A DNA stretch of 64,000 bases from Paenarthrobacter sp. (GCA_031179305.1 JAPSHX010000017.1:1-64000), one strand, 5' to 3'. Counted from the stretch's first letter, positions 16,848 through 28,030 are shown. A program made the numbers and translations. Notes: a model not told the origin generated them from the letters alone.

Positions 16848-18812
16848 ATGACGTCCGCCACTGACAACAGTCTCACCGCTGCAAGCGTCAATGCCACCGC
16901 AGAAGAAGCCCGCGCCGTTGCCGAGGCTGCCCGGGAAACAGAATGGAACCGGCCCAGTTTCGCCAAGGGCCTCTACCTGGGCAGCTTTGACCTCAGTCTT
17001 ATACACCCATGGCCGCAAGCCAGAACTGACGATGTGCAGCGTGGTGAGGAATTCATGGCCCGCTTGGTGACATTCGCCAAAACCATGTCCGGCCGCGCCA
17101 TCGAGCGCGATGCCAGGATTCCCGACGAATACCTGAAAGGGCTCGCGGACCTGGGTGTTTTCGGCATGAAGATTCCGCGTGAATATGGCGGATTGGGCTT
17201 GTCACTGGTCTATTACGGCCGCGCCCTTGCCCTACTGGGGTCGGTACATCCGAGCCTCGGCGCCCTCATTTCCGCCCACCAATCCATCGGCGTACCGGAA
17301 CCCGTGAAGGTCTTCGGCACGCCGGAGCAGAAGCAGGAATACCTCCCCCGCTGCGCCGCCGGCGCCATCACGGCCTACCTCCTGACGGAGCCCGACGTCG
17401 GCAGCGACCCCGCGCGCATGGGCGCCACTGCCGTTCCTTCCCAAGACGGTTCTTCTTATGTTTTGAACGGCGTCAAACTCTGGACCACCAACGGTGTGAT
17501 CGCCGAGCTCGTGGTGGTCATGGCAAGGACACCATCCCGTACCGACGCCGACGGAACCGCCCACAAGGGCGGCATTTCGGCTTTCGTGGTGGAGATGAAC
17601 TCCCCCGGCATCACCGTGGAGAACCGCAACGCCTTCATGGGTTTGCGCGGAATCGAGAACGGCGTAACCCGTTTTCACGATGTCCGTGTACCAGCAGCCA
17701 ATCTTCTGGGCCGCGAAGGCCAGGGACTGAAGATCGCCTTCACCACTCTCAACACAGGACGGCTTTCCCTCCCGGGCCTGTGCGTGGCAGCAGGAAAATG
17801 GAGTTTGAAGATCGCCCGTGAATGGTCGGACGCACGGACCCAGTGGGGCCGTCCGATCGGCAAGCACGAGGCTGTGGGCAAGAAGATCGCGTTCATCGCC
17901 GCCACCACTTTTGCATTGGAAGCGGTTTTTGAGTTGTCTGCCGAGATGGCTGACGCTGGCCAAAAGGACGTTCGAATCGAGGCTGCCCTGGCCAAACTGT
18001 GGTCGTCGGAACTGAGCTGCCGCATTGCTGACGAATTGGTGCAGATCCGCGGCGGCCGGGGCTTCGAGACAGCCGACTCCCTGGAAGCCAGGGGTGAACG
18101 GGCAGTGCCGGCGGAGCAACTCCTGCGCGACCTCAGGATCAACAGGATTTTCGAGGGTTCAAGCGAAATGATGAAACTCCTGATCGCGCGCGATGCAGTG
18201 GACGCCCACCTTGCCGCCGCGGGCGACCTCGCCTCTGCGGATGCGAGCCTGCAAGACAAGGCGAGGGCCGCCGTCGGGGCCTCCGGCTTCTACGCAAAAT
18301 GGCTCCCGAAACTCGTGGCCGGTGCCGGGATGGATCCGCGGTCCTATGCTGAGTTCGGGCGCTTGGCCAAGCAGCTGCGCTTCGTTGAAAGATCCTCACG
18401 GCGGCTTGCCCGGCAGACCTTCTATGGCATGGGCAGGTGGCAGGCCAAGCTTGAGCACAAGCAGGCGTTCCTGGGCAGAATCGTGGACATCGGCGCTGAG
18501 CTGTTCGCCATGGCCGCGTGCTGTTCACGCGCCGAAATGCTGCTCCGCACCCACCCGGAACAAGGCGCTACCGCGTACGAACTGGCCGAGGCGTTCTGCG
18601 AGCAGGCGCGCGTGCGGGTGGACGAATACTTCGATCAGCTGTGGAGGAATACTGACGACGGCGATCACGACCTTTCGCGCAAGGTCCTCGCCGGCGACTA
18701 CGCCTGGTTGGAGGCCGGCGTCCTGGACCAGTCCGAAGGAACCGGCCCGTGGATCGCCGATGCCTCGCCGGGCGCCTCAACCAAGGAAAACCTGCACCGC
18801 AGCTACCGGTGA
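16848..18812 (+). CDS. Acyl-CoA dehydrogenase with C-terminal extension
   Basis: 654-residue FAD enzyme that oxidises acyl-CoA thioesters to enoyl-CoA. The N-terminal and middle domains include AYLLTEPDVGSDPARMGATA (FAD binding) and MGLRGIENGVTRFHDV; the C-terminal helical domain carries RGGRGFETADSLEARGE and the catalytic-loop motif NRIFEGSSEMM. About 190 further residues follow, as in the very-long-chain/ACAD9-like subgroup. Residues 1-60 are a hydrophilic lead-in. Substrate chain length cannot be read from the sequence. The gene stands alone. Confidence 0.92.
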   Translation: MTSATDNSLTAASVNATAEEARAVAEAARETEWNRPSFAKGLYLGSFDLSLIHPWPQARTDDVQRGEEFMARLVTFAKTMSGRAIERDARIPDEYLKGLADLGVFGMKIPREYGGLGLSLVYYGRALALLGSVHPSLGALISAHQSIGVPEPVKVFGTPEQKQEYLPRCAAGAITAYLLTEPDVGSDPARMGATAVPSQDGSSYVLNGVKLWTTNGVIAELVVVMARTPSRTDADGTAHKGGISAFVVEMNSPGITVENRNAFMGLRGIENGVTRFHDVRVPAANLLGREGQGLKIAFTTLNTGRLSLPGLCVAAGKWSLKIAREWSDARTQWGRPIGKHEAVGKKIAFIAATTFALEAVFELSAEMADAGQKDVRIEAALAKLWSSELSCRIADELVQIRGGRGFETADSLEARGERAVPAEQLLRDLRINRIFEGSSEMMKLLIARDAVDAHLAAAGDLASADASLQDKARAAVGASGFYAKWLPKLVAGAGMDPRSYAEFGRLAKQLRFVERSSRRLARQTFYGMGRWQAKLEHKQAFLGRIVDIGAELFAMAACCSRAEMLLRTHPEQGATAYELAEAFCEQARVRVDEYFDQLWRNTDDGDHDLSRKVLAGDYAWLEAGVLDQSEGTGPWIADASPGASTKENLHRSYR

Positions 18813-18816
18813 CCGG

Positions 18817-19221
18817 CTAACGAACGTCCCCGTCCACATAGAACCAGCGCTTCTCTTCCCGCACGAAGCGGCTGATTTCGCGCTGTACGCCGCGTTCGCC
18901 GTCGAGCCTGTAGTGCGCAGCGAACTCCACTGTGCCCGTCGTGTCCAGGGGCCCGCCATTCGACGTGGAAACGATGTCCAGCCTGCGCCACTCCATGTCT
19001 GGATCGAGATCCATGGACGCTGGACGGGTGGAGGCGTGCCAAGTGCGCAGGAGGTAGCCGGCATCAAGGACGACGAAGGCGGCATACCTGGAGCGCATGA
19101 GTTGCTCGGCCGTGGGCGCGTCCGCCTCGCCCCGGTGGAAGCGTCCGCAGCAATCGACGTACTGCTCGCCGGAGAGGCACGGGCAGGCGCCGTTATGGAG
19201 CCGGGCTGAAACAGGGGTCAC
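18817..19221 (-). CDS. YchJ-family protein (UPF0225)
   Basis: About 134 residues from the GTG at 19221; an ATG at 19272 in the same frame would add 17. The cysteine cluster ACPCLSGEQYVDCC at the N-terminus is a SEC-C-like metal site, followed by the NTF2-like fold with LMRSRYAAFVVLDAGYLLRTWH. The E. coli relative YchJ starts shortly before the first cysteine, which is why I prefer the shorter form. Function unknown. Tail-to-tail with the acyl-CoA dehydrogenase gene, 4 bases apart. Confidence 0.83.
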   Translation of the reverse strand: MTPVSARLHNGACPCLSGEQYVDCCGRFHRGEADAPTAEQLMRSRYAAFVVLDAGYLLRTWHASTRPASMDLDPDMEWRRLDIVSTSNGGPLDTTGTVEFAAHYRLDGERGVQREISRFVREEKRWFYVDGDVR

Positions 19222-19408
19222 GAGGTCCCAATCTGAGGCTGAAAATGAGAGCTGGGCAACACATTTTCCCACGCCGTATAACAGCTTTGAAACAACCCTG
19301 CCGGAGTGTGGGGCGGGGCGTGATTCCGTCGGTGCTGGACCTTAGGCTATATAAGCAAGCTGGGTGGGCAATGGGCGCATCACAAAACGACGGCCAGGGG
19401 AGGCTAAC

Positions 19409-20275
19409 GTGGAGGATCCGACAACACTCGCCATCAACCTGACGTATTTGGGCACACTGGGACTCGCCGTCCTGATGTTCCTGGGGCTCGGGTTGATCAT
19501 TATCATCACTCTGGTGGTCGCCGGAGTTGGGCGGCTACTGTCGATCATCCTCTTGGCGATGGTGGGGATTTTCCCCAAGAAGGACCACACCCCCATCGTT
19601 CACCTCCCCCAGCATCCGGCGCGCAAGCCTGATCCCGTGGATGTTGACGCCGACGATTCCGCGCCTTCCGCACCAGAGCCTGCTTTCGTGCCCGAACCCG
19701 CACCTTCTTTCGTGCCCGCCCCTGCAACTGCTGCAGTTACCGCGCCGGCAGCAGCTGCCGCGCCTAAGCGCGACTTCATGGGAGATGTTCGACGGCGGCT
19801 CTCGGGCGCGTCCTCCACGCTCAAGGAAGGCGCGTGGAAGGCAAAAGTCGACCCCCGCAACCTGCCGAAACCGGCCGAGGTGAAATCGGTGGTGGAACAC
19901 CAGACCGCCCACCATCCCATAGTCGTCGCAGCCGCCAAGGAACCGCCTGTGCTCGCAAAGGACTGGGCGGATGCTGTGGCCGAAGCAGACGAACGCGCCG
20001 CGGCGCGAGCCAAAGCCCAACAGCCGCCCGCCATTAAGGTGACTGTCCGCGACCTTGACGACCCCACGCCGTCGTCCAATGGCAAAACTCCGACTCCAAA
20101 GCGTCCGGACTTCCCGCCGAAGAGGCCGGACAACGGACCGACGCAGACCGGCGATGCCAAGCGCCCTAACTCAAGCAACGGGGCAAAGAAACCAGGCCCG
20201 AACACTTCCAAGAGTGGAAAGTCTCCGAGCCCGATTCAAAAAGGTTCGCTCAGCGGCGCCAGCCGCAACTCCTAG
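19409..20275 (+). CDS. Membrane-anchored proline-rich protein
   Basis: 288 residues. The GTG at 19409 was chosen because AGGGGAGG lies 5 bases before it; an upstream ATG (19364) has no site. A hydrophobic region (about residues 10-55) forms one or two membrane helices, followed by a long Ala/Pro/Lys-rich soluble tail ending PIQKGSLSGASRNS. It contains RRRLSGASSTLKEGAWKAKVDP near the middle. No domain recognised; probably cell-envelope associated. Confidence 0.72.
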   Translation: MEDPTTLAINLTYLGTLGLAVLMFLGLGLIIIITLVVAGVGRLLSIILLAMVGIFPKKDHTPIVHLPQHPARKPDPVDVDADDSAPSAPEPAFVPEPAPSFVPAPATAAVTAPAAAAAPKRDFMGDVRRRLSGASSTLKEGAWKAKVDPRNLPKPAEVKSVVEHQTAHHPIVVAAAKEPPVLAKDWADAVAEADERAAARAKAQQPPAIKVTVRDLDDPTPSSNGKTPTPKRPDFPPKRPDNGPTQTGDAKRPNSSNGAKKPGPNTSKSGKSPSPIQKGSLSGASRNS

Positions 20276-20301
20276 CTGACGCCTACGCTGCCAGCTGACG
20301 C

Positions 20302-20793
20302 TTATGCTGCCAGCTGTCGGAATGTCGCACCGTGGTAGATCAAGGGTTTCGACTCAAGGTTGATGGTGGTCGCTTTGACCTCGAGAACCACTATCGCGTG
20401 ATCGCCGGCCGGTGTCTCGGAGATGACTTCGCATTCAAAACCCAGCACCGCGCCGTCGATCAGCACTGCACCTGAGTCGCTCACGCTGGTATCCAGCCCG
20501 GCGAAACGGTCGCGCGTCTTGGACGCCAACTGGAGGGCCGCCGCTTCCTGCCCCTCGGCGAGCACCGAAACGCCCAGGCGCTGGGCCTGACGGAGCTTCG
20601 GCCAAGTGCTGGAGGAGTTCTGAACGGCGAACATCACCAACGGCGGCTCCAGCGAGACGCCAACCGTGAAGGACGATGCCACTAAGGCTTCCGGCGTGAA
20701 ATCCACCATCGCGCTGAACGCAGCAACTCCGGACGGAAACTGCGCAAATGCCGCCTTGATGGCCGCCGTTTCTTCCACTGTGGTCTGTGTCAT
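20302..20793 (-). CDS. Flavin reductase-like FMN-binding protein
   Basis: 163-residue split-barrel flavin reductase of the HpaC/flavin_reduct family, which supplies reduced flavin to a monooxygenase. Motifs: FPSGVAAFSA, ALVASSFTVGVSLEPPLVMFAVQNSSSTW and DHAIVVLEVKA. The start MTQTTVEE was chosen for the GGGGAAAG site just upstream; in-frame ATGs at 20811 and 20835 exist. No partner oxygenase is adjacent. Divergent from the aldo/keto reductase gene. Confidence 0.88.
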   Translation of the reverse strand: MTQTTVEETAAIKAAFAQFPSGVAAFSAMVDFTPEALVASSFTVGVSLEPPLVMFAVQNSSSTWPKLRQAQRLGVSVLAEGQEAAALQLASKTRDRFAGLDTSVSDSGAVLIDGAVLGFECEVISETPAGDHAIVVLEVKATTINLESKPLIYHGATFRQLAA

Positions 20794-21045
20794 TCCGCTT
20801 TCCCCTATCATGCGTTCGCCTGCGTTCCTTTCCATAATTCACCTGCTTGGGGCAACGGCAATATTTGTTGATTCGAAAGACATTTGTGTTGCCGCATGTC
20901 AAGAAATGTCGCGAAGTAAGGCCGCTTCCATTACCTCCCAAGACGAAAAACGAAGAACTTCTACCATTTGCGTTTATGCCTCCGGCGGCCGTGTGTAGCC
21001 TCGATTGAACATCCCACCAGCACCGTCCCACCACAGGAAGCCGAC

Positions 21046-22080
21046 ATGAGCCTCAACGAGCTACGAACGCTTGGACGCACTGGCGCCCTGATCAGCCCCC
21101 TCACTCTGGGCACCTTGAACTTCGGCACCGGTGCCGCACCCACGGGTCCAGCGGAGAGCATCCGCATCATTAAGGCCGCCCTTGACGCCGGTATCACCAG
21201 CGTTGACACCGCTGACATCTACTCGCAGGGCGAGGCCGAGACCGTGGTTGGCCAGGCCATCCACAGCCGCCGCGACGACGTTTTCCTTGCCACAAAGTTC
21301 CATGGCCAGATGGGCTCCAACCCTGCGCACGCGGGTAACTCCCGCCGGTGGATTGTCCGGGCTGTGGAGGACAGCCTGCGGCGACTGAACACGGACAGGA
21401 TCGACCTTTACCAAGCGCACCGCCCGGACTACAGCACTGACCTGTTGGAAACCATCACAACCCTCAACGACCTCATCCGGCAGGGCAAGATCCTGTACTA
21501 CGGCACGTCCGTTTTCAGCCCCGCCCAGCTTGTAGAGGCCCAGTGGATCGCGAACACCAACCATCTGACCCCGCCGGTGGTGGACCAGGTTCCGTATTCG
21601 CTCTTGGTACGCGCGAATGAACGGGACGTTTTCCCCATCACCCAGCAGTACGGCGTCGGGATTTTGAGTTACGGACCGCTCGACGGCGGGTGGCTGGCTG
21701 GCGGTTATCGAGTGGGCGGCGGGCAGCCGGAAAGTTCGCGATCGGCCGCGGTTCCGGGCCGCTTCGACGTGAATGCGCCCTTTAACCAAGGAAAACTGCA
21801 CGCAGCAGATGCCCTGGCACAACTTGCGGCGCGCCATGGGTTGACCCTGATCCAGCTTGCAGTGAGCTTCGCCCTGAACCACCCAGCAGTCACCAGCGTG
21901 GTCATCGGGCCGCGAACCGAGGACCACCTCACCGACTATTTGAAAGCTGCAGATGTGGTGCTCAGCGAGTCGATTCTCGACGAAATCGACGACATCGTTG
22001 CCCCGGCCGTGAACTTTTTAGAGCGTGACGCCGGCACGGTTGCACCCCATCTTGAGTACCCGGAATTACGACGCCGGTAG
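21046..22080 (+). CDS. Aldo/keto reductase
   Basis: 344-residue NADPH-dependent TIM-barrel oxidoreductase. Catalytic tetrad positions are visible in SVDTADIYSQGEAETVVG (Asp, Tyr), LATKF (Lys) and YQAHRPD (His). ATG after AGGAAG; longer in-frame starts lack a site. Related to the YhdN/YajO-type group, substrate unknown. The stop is followed at once by a family B palindromic repeat. Confidence 0.9.
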   Translation: MSLNELRTLGRTGALISPLTLGTLNFGTGAAPTGPAESIRIIKAALDAGITSVDTADIYSQGEAETVVGQAIHSRRDDVFLATKFHGQMGSNPAHAGNSRRWIVRAVEDSLRRLNTDRIDLYQAHRPDYSTDLLETITTLNDLIRQGKILYYGTSVFSPAQLVEAQWIANTNHLTPPVVDQVPYSLLVRANERDVFPITQQYGVGILSYGPLDGGWLAGGYRVGGGQPESSRSAAVPGRFDVNAPFNQGKLHAADALAQLAARHGLTLIQLAVSFALNHPAVTSVVIGPRTEDHLTDYLKAADVVLSESILDEIDDIVAPAVNFLERDAGTVAPHLEYPELRRR

Positions 22081-22088
22081 CTCCCTTG

Positions 22089-22151
22089 CGTTGTGGGGCC
22101 CGCTTTGCGCACTCTCTGCTCGCTTTTGGGCGCAGAGCAGGCCTCACAACG
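22089..22151. repeat. Intergenic palindromic repeat, family B copy 1
   Basis: Arms CGTTGTGGGGCCCGCTTTGC and GCGCAGAGCAGGCCTCACAA(CG) pair with three G-T or mismatch positions around a roughly 20-base loop. It starts 9 bases after a stop codon. A second copy with the same arms but a different loop lies at 46976-47038, also directly after a gene. Confidence 0.8.
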
Positions 22152-22243
22152 AGCTCTTGACGGGGTTCGCCCGCGGCGTGATCCTTGACCTAAGTGCTGC
22201 GGCACTCCGCAGCGTTTAACTTCCAGTAGAACGCCGCCGTCCC

Positions 22244-23347
22244 ATGTCCAAGCACCATGTCAAACAAAGAGCAACCAAGGCCGCCAACCCCGGCCAACCG
22301 ACCCAAGGTCCGCTGACCCACGAAGAACTGCAGCTCTCCGGGCGGAATCACTCCATGCCACTGGAGGCCCTGCACGACGACATCACGCCGGCCGGCCTTC
22401 ACTACCTGCTGATCCACTTCGATATCCCGCACGTTTCCGCGGAGACATGGCGATTACGCCTGGGTGGCGCAGTTAATCGGAGCCTCGAGTTGAGTCTGGA
22501 AGACATCAAAGCCCGGCCCGCCGTCACCATGCCTGTCACCCTTGAATGCGCAGGCAATGGCCGGTCCCTGCTGCAACCTCGACCCGTCAGCCAACCCTGG
22601 GTTCTGGGTGCCGTGGGCACAGCCAAGTGGACCGGAACCCCGTTGGCGCCCTTGCTGGAGGAAGCCGGTTTGGCGAGTGACGCCGTCGAACTTGTTTTTA
22701 CCGGCGCCGACGACGGCATCCAAGGAGGCGTCGAGGAGCCTTATGCGCGCAGCCTTTCAGTGGCGGAAGCGATGCATCCCGAAGTCATGCTGGTCTACGC
22801 CATGAACGGCAACCCTTTGCCCATCCAGCACGGGTTCCCGCTCAGGCTGCTGGTGCCGGGTTGGTACGGCATGGCGAGTGTGAAGTGGTTGACGTCGATC
22901 GAGGCCGTGAAGTCTCGGTTCATGGGTTTCCAGCAGGCCGTCGCGTACCACTACCTTCAAGGGCCTGACGGTCCAGGCATACCCGTGAGCCACATCCGCG
23001 TCCGCTCCCTCATGATTCCGCCGGGCATCCCGGACTTCTACACCCGGCGACGCGTGGTGGACGCTGGTCCCGTGATGCTGCACGGGCGCGCGTGGTCCGG
23101 GCACGGCGAGGTTGAGCGCGTCGAGGTAGGCATTGACGGCGAATGGATGCCAGCGCACCTCGAGCCTGCTCTGGGTGATTTCGCCTGGAGGTCGTGGTCC
23201 ATGGTGTGGGTCGCGAGCCCGGGCGAGCACGTTCTGAGGTGCCGGGCAATGGATACGTCCGGCGCGCTGCAGCCCACTGAGCAGGTGTGGAACTATCAAG
23301 GCTTCGGGAACAACATGGCGCAGGTGGTTGAGGTGACGGTGCGGTAG
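22244..23347 (+). CDS. Sulfite oxidase-family molybdopterin enzyme
   Basis: 367-residue oxidoreductase of the sulfite oxidase/MsrP-like molybdenum family. The molybdenum-binding domain carries LECAGNGR with the metal-ligand Cys at residue 102, then GTAKWTGTPLAPLLEEAG and FPLRLLVPGWYGMASVKWL. The C-terminal dimerisation domain starts near residue 245. No Tat signal, haem domain or cytochrome partner is seen, so it is likely cytoplasmic. Donor, acceptor and substrate are not evident. No strong ribosome site precedes the chosen ATG. Confidence 0.9.
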   Translation: MSKHHVKQRATKAANPGQPTQGPLTHEELQLSGRNHSMPLEALHDDITPAGLHYLLIHFDIPHVSAETWRLRLGGAVNRSLELSLEDIKARPAVTMPVTLECAGNGRSLLQPRPVSQPWVLGAVGTAKWTGTPLAPLLEEAGLASDAVELVFTGADDGIQGGVEEPYARSLSVAEAMHPEVMLVYAMNGNPLPIQHGFPLRLLVPGWYGMASVKWLTSIEAVKSRFMGFQQAVAYHYLQGPDGPGIPVSHIRVRSLMIPPGIPDFYTRRRVVDAGPVMLHGRAWSGHGEVERVEVGIDGEWMPAHLEPALGDFAWRSWSMVWVASPGEHVLRCRAMDTSGALQPTEQVWNYQGFGNNMAQVVEVTVR

Positions 23348-23437
23348 TTTGGGATGGACTGCGCGCTACAGCCGCCGCAGGTGGGCCACCCGCGGTTCCC
23401 GACGGCGGGTTCCCGGCCAAGTGGTCAGGCGCGCCAC

Positions 23438-24829
23438 TCAGAACCTCCCGATTATGCGATAGCCGAGTTGCCTTGTCCGCATGCTGTACCTCAGGGCAAG
23501 AAGAAGCGACGCCACGGCCGCGGAGGCAACGGCAACCATCGCCGATTGCCACACCAGTATCCCGAGGATGGCAATCGGGATGGTGATCAGATACGTGACA
23601 ACGGTTGATGGCAGGGAGAGCCACGACGACCGCTGTTCCACCGTCAAGATCTCCCCGCACAAATTCTCTATAACATAGGCGGGTACTGCGATGAGATAGG
23701 CAGCAGTCAGTATCCACACCAATCCGACGTCAACCTCATCGCCGCCCAAGACCTTGGCAAGAACGGGCACGGCCGCTGCCACACCAGCCGCTGCGATGAA
23801 ACTGGGCCACACAACATACTTACGCGAACGTTGCACCACAGCGTGGGCGTCCTGCTGGCTTCTGCCCCGGGAGTACCCAACAAAAACGCCAACAGCGCTG
23901 AGCGTCGCCTGGGGAACCCGACAGTAGAGAGTCCAGATCCTCGTAGCCACCGCTGCCGCGGCAACAGTGGCTACGTCCAAACGGCTGATGAGCATGAAGG
24001 GCACCACGGCAGCGGCGTAGTTGTTCATTTGCCGCAACCCGACACCGAGGCTTGTTACAAACATCTCCCGCGTAAGCGGGATGATTCGCGGTTGATCAGT
24101 TTCGGCAACTCTTTCCCCGCGACCTCGGGAGAAATGCCGTGCGAGGACAACAAACCCGCAGGCAGCAGTGAGAACCTGGGCGATCACCGTAGCGATGGCC
24201 ACCGCGATCACGGGGTTGGCTGCTACCACTTTCAGCGGGCCGTAAACCAAGGCGGCATTGAAGGCTGCATTCAACACGAACACGGTCACAATGAGGACAA
24301 TCGAAGCGCGTTGTCGCCCCACGACGCGGAGGGTGACCGAGACGGCAGCAAGAGCCAACGTGAATGGAATGCCAATCATGCGTACGGTCAAGTAGTCGCT
24401 GGCTATGGCAGCCACAGCAGGCTCGGAGCCTACAACGTCAAATATCAGGGGAACAACCCGGGTGACCACCATTCCGGCTGCAGTCCAGACAGCAGCAACG
24501 AGAAGCAGCGCGGTAAACAATTTGGGCAATAACCTGCTGGCGTCGTTCCGCCCTTCGGCGCGAGCCAATTTCACGGCAAAAACGTCGATGATTCCCGCGA
24601 AGAAGGCCATGAAAAGTGCGGTCACGAGATCGCCCAAACCTATGCCGGCCACCATAAGGGCACCGAACGGGGCCACGAAGGCCAGGTCAATAGCTCCATT
24701 TCCGGCGCTAAGGAGATCGACTGCAAACATGGTCCCGGCCAGGGAGACAAACGTCCGAGGCGAAAGGATGGTGTGGGCAGCGGCGCTCGACGCCGCCGGT
24801 TCCTCCGTTGAACTGATTCGTTGTGACAT
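23438..24829 (-). CDS. MATE-family efflux transporter
   Basis: 463-residue membrane protein with about 12 hydrophobic helices in two halves, of the MatE/DinF type. Recognisable parts are FVAPFGALMVAGIGLGDLVTALFMAFFAGIIDVFAVKLARAEGR and, in the second half, RIWTLYCRVPQATLSAVGVFVGYSRG. It should export drugs or metabolites against Na+ or H+. The start MSQRISS was chosen since a 16-bp inverted repeat lies in the DNA that a longer N-terminus would use. Confidence 0.86.
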   Translation of the reverse strand: MSQRISSTEEPAASSAAAHTILSPRTFVSLAGTMFAVDLLSAGNGAIDLAFVAPFGALMVAGIGLGDLVTALFMAFFAGIIDVFAVKLARAEGRNDASRLLPKLFTALLLVAAVWTAAGMVVTRVVPLIFDVVGSEPAVAAIASDYLTVRMIGIPFTLALAAVSVTLRVVGRQRASIVLIVTVFVLNAAFNAALVYGPLKVVAANPVIAVAIATVIAQVLTAACGFVVLARHFSRGRGERVAETDQPRIIPLTREMFVTSLGVGLRQMNNYAAAVVPFMLISRLDVATVAAAAVATRIWTLYCRVPQATLSAVGVFVGYSRGRSQQDAHAVVQRSRKYVVWPSFIAAAGVAAAVPVLAKVLGGDEVDVGLVWILTAAYLIAVPAYVIENLCGEILTVEQRSSWLSLPSTVVTYLITIPIAILGILVWQSAMVAVASAAVASLLLALRYSMRTRQLGYRIIGRF

Positions 24830-24882
24830 CACGCTATTCCCGCGCGAGCAGGTCCTTTGCAGATTGAACTCGGGCACTGCGT

Positions 24883-24898
24883 ACTCGTCAGTACGAGT
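24883..24898. promoter_or_regulatory. Inverted repeat upstream of MATE gene, candidate operator
   Basis: ACTCGT-CAGT-ACGAGT, a perfect 6-4-6 inverted repeat 54 bases upstream of the chosen MATE start. Such sites often bind TetR- or MarR-type regulators, but no regulator gene is adjacent. Confidence 0.5.
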
Positions 24899-25125
24899 CA
24901 CAAGCTAACACACATTATTCGCCCACTCATGATTCCCGCCGGTTTTCCAAAATTACTTTGATCGGAGTTCTTAGGTCGATGGAAATTACGTCAGAATGCC
25001 GCTTCATCGGATTACGGCAGGCAGACCGAAAATGCTGAATTGCCGCAAGTCACATTCATTGGGTTCGTTTCTCACGGGCCCGCCCGGCGCCCCTGACGCC
25101 TTGAAACTGAGTCCGCAGTGCACAC

Positions 25126-25530
25126 ATGCCTGTTATCGGCGACAATTCAATGATGAGCATCCCGTCTTCGTCCCCGGCCAACGTGCGAGTCGACGCTTGG
25201 CTGTGGGCGATCCGCGCGTACAAGACCCGTTCCGCTGCCACGGCCGCCTGCCGCGCAGGGCACATCCGGATCAACGGGAACCCGGTCAAGGCGTCGCAGA
25301 GCGTGATCATTGGAGACACCATCCGGGTCCGGGAGTCAGGCTGGGAACGGATCCTCGAAGTCCGGCGACTCATCGCCAAGCGTGTGGGTGCCGAAGCCGC
25401 GTCCCACTGCTTCACCGACCACACTCCCCCGCGTCCCGTTGCTCCAAAGCTCGGTCTCCCCCAGCGTGACCGCGGCGCCGGCCGACCCACCAAGAAGGAC
25501 CGCCGGGATATGGAGAAGCTGCGGGGGTAG
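25126..25530 (+). CDS. S4-domain RNA-binding protein (Hsp15-like)
   Basis: 134 residues. An S4 domain (about residues 20-80) is clear: RVDAWLWAIRAYKTRSAATAACRAGHIRINGNPVKASQSVIIGDTIRV. The basic C-terminus (RDRGAGRPTKKDRRDMEKLRG) fits the Hsp15/HslR group, which rescues nascent-chain-blocked 50S subunits. The start is uncertain; ATGs at 25150 and 25153 are alternatives and no site is clearly best. Divergent from the MATE gene across about 296 bases of otherwise featureless DNA. Confidence 0.85.
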   Translation: MPVIGDNSMMSIPSSSPANVRVDAWLWAIRAYKTRSAATAACRAGHIRINGNPVKASQSVIIGDTIRVRESGWERILEVRRLIAKRVGAEAASHCFTDHTPPRPVAPKLGLPQRDRGAGRPTKKDRRDMEKLRG

Positions 25531-25628
25531 GTGCTTTCCACATACCACCGCTAGGGCGCCCATTCCCGGGACATCTTCTTTAGATTGAAGTTGCGACCAC
25601 GCTGCCGCCAGTTCCTGTTCCCGTCAAT

Positions 25629-26070
25629 GTGACCTTGCACGCGGCACCAACCGAATGGTGGCATTTCCTGTCAGCTCTGGCTCCTCTGGCTGTACTGACC
25701 GCGGCTGCCATCGCAGGTTGGATCGCTTGGAAGTCGCTGAGTCAGAAGAGCGCTGCAGACAACCGGGCGGAGTGGTGGCGGAGGGCAGAATGGGCATTCG
25801 ACAGTATCTTGTCCCCAAGAGCCACGCCGCGCTCAGGTCGGCTTACAGGTAATGACCATCTTGGCCGAGTCAACACCAAGCTCGGAAGAAGTCGAAATCA
25901 CAACCGTTGCTTGGGCGAAGCCCTTGGAAGAGGCGGCAGATCTTCGACGGGTGGGCACCGCTTCATCCGGTGAACCTTTCCTTGATCACCCAAGTTCCGG
26001 TCTGAACAACGCACTGGACCAGAAGTCCGATTCCGGCAACAATGAGTCAACTAGACACGACATCATTTGA
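25629..26070 (+). pseudogene. Frameshifted small membrane protein gene
   Basis: Two open frames read as one protein if a single base is removed near 25816 (in TCCCCAAGAG). The first half (GTG 25629) gives TEWWHFLSALAPLAVLTAAA...WWRRAEWAFDSILSP, with one membrane helix. The second frame continues EPRRAQVGLQVMTILAES and VEITTVAWAKPLEEAADL to a stop at 26070. Without the shift the first frame runs into unrelated sequence and stops at 25973. This may be a one-base insertion, a +1 programmed shift, or a sequencing error. Function unknown. Confidence 0.65.
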
Positions 26071-26080
26071 GAGGCCAGCG

Positions 26081-26287
26081 ATGAGTGCAGAACCGGTGGG
26101 ACCATCGGGACAAATCCGGTCTCCAATAGATACAACGACGCGCATCGATCGTGGCGCCGCAGCACGGGACCGCGGGGTGCAGATCGCGGCGGCACAGCTG
26201 CGACTCGTCACGGATCGACGCCTCGGAAAAGTGACTCCTGATTGGATCAAGAAGTTAGCTGCTGAAGGACCCCCACGTAGCACTTAG
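26081..26287 (+). CDS. Small hypothetical protein
   Basis: 68 residues from the ATG at 26081, which has GAGAGG 7 bases upstream; an earlier ATG (26042) overlaps the preceding gene. Basic and helical: RDRGVQIAAAQLRLVTDRRLGKVTPDWIKKLAAE. It lies 10 bases after the frameshifted gene and probably forms an operon with it. Family not recognised. Confidence 0.55.
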   Translation: MSAEPVGPSGQIRSPIDTTTRIDRGAAARDRGVQIAAAQLRLVTDRRLGKVTPDWIKKLAAEGPPRST

Positions 26288-26420
26288 CTTTTTCCCGCTC
26301 CCCCTGATCCTGCTTAGTGTGAGACCGCTTATCCACAGGCCCCGTTTTCTGACATGAACGGTTACCCGTCCCCGCCTAGACTGACCGGCACACCGCCAAA
26401 CAGCTGCTGGGGAGCCTGTC

Positions 26421-28030
<1,610 letters not shown>

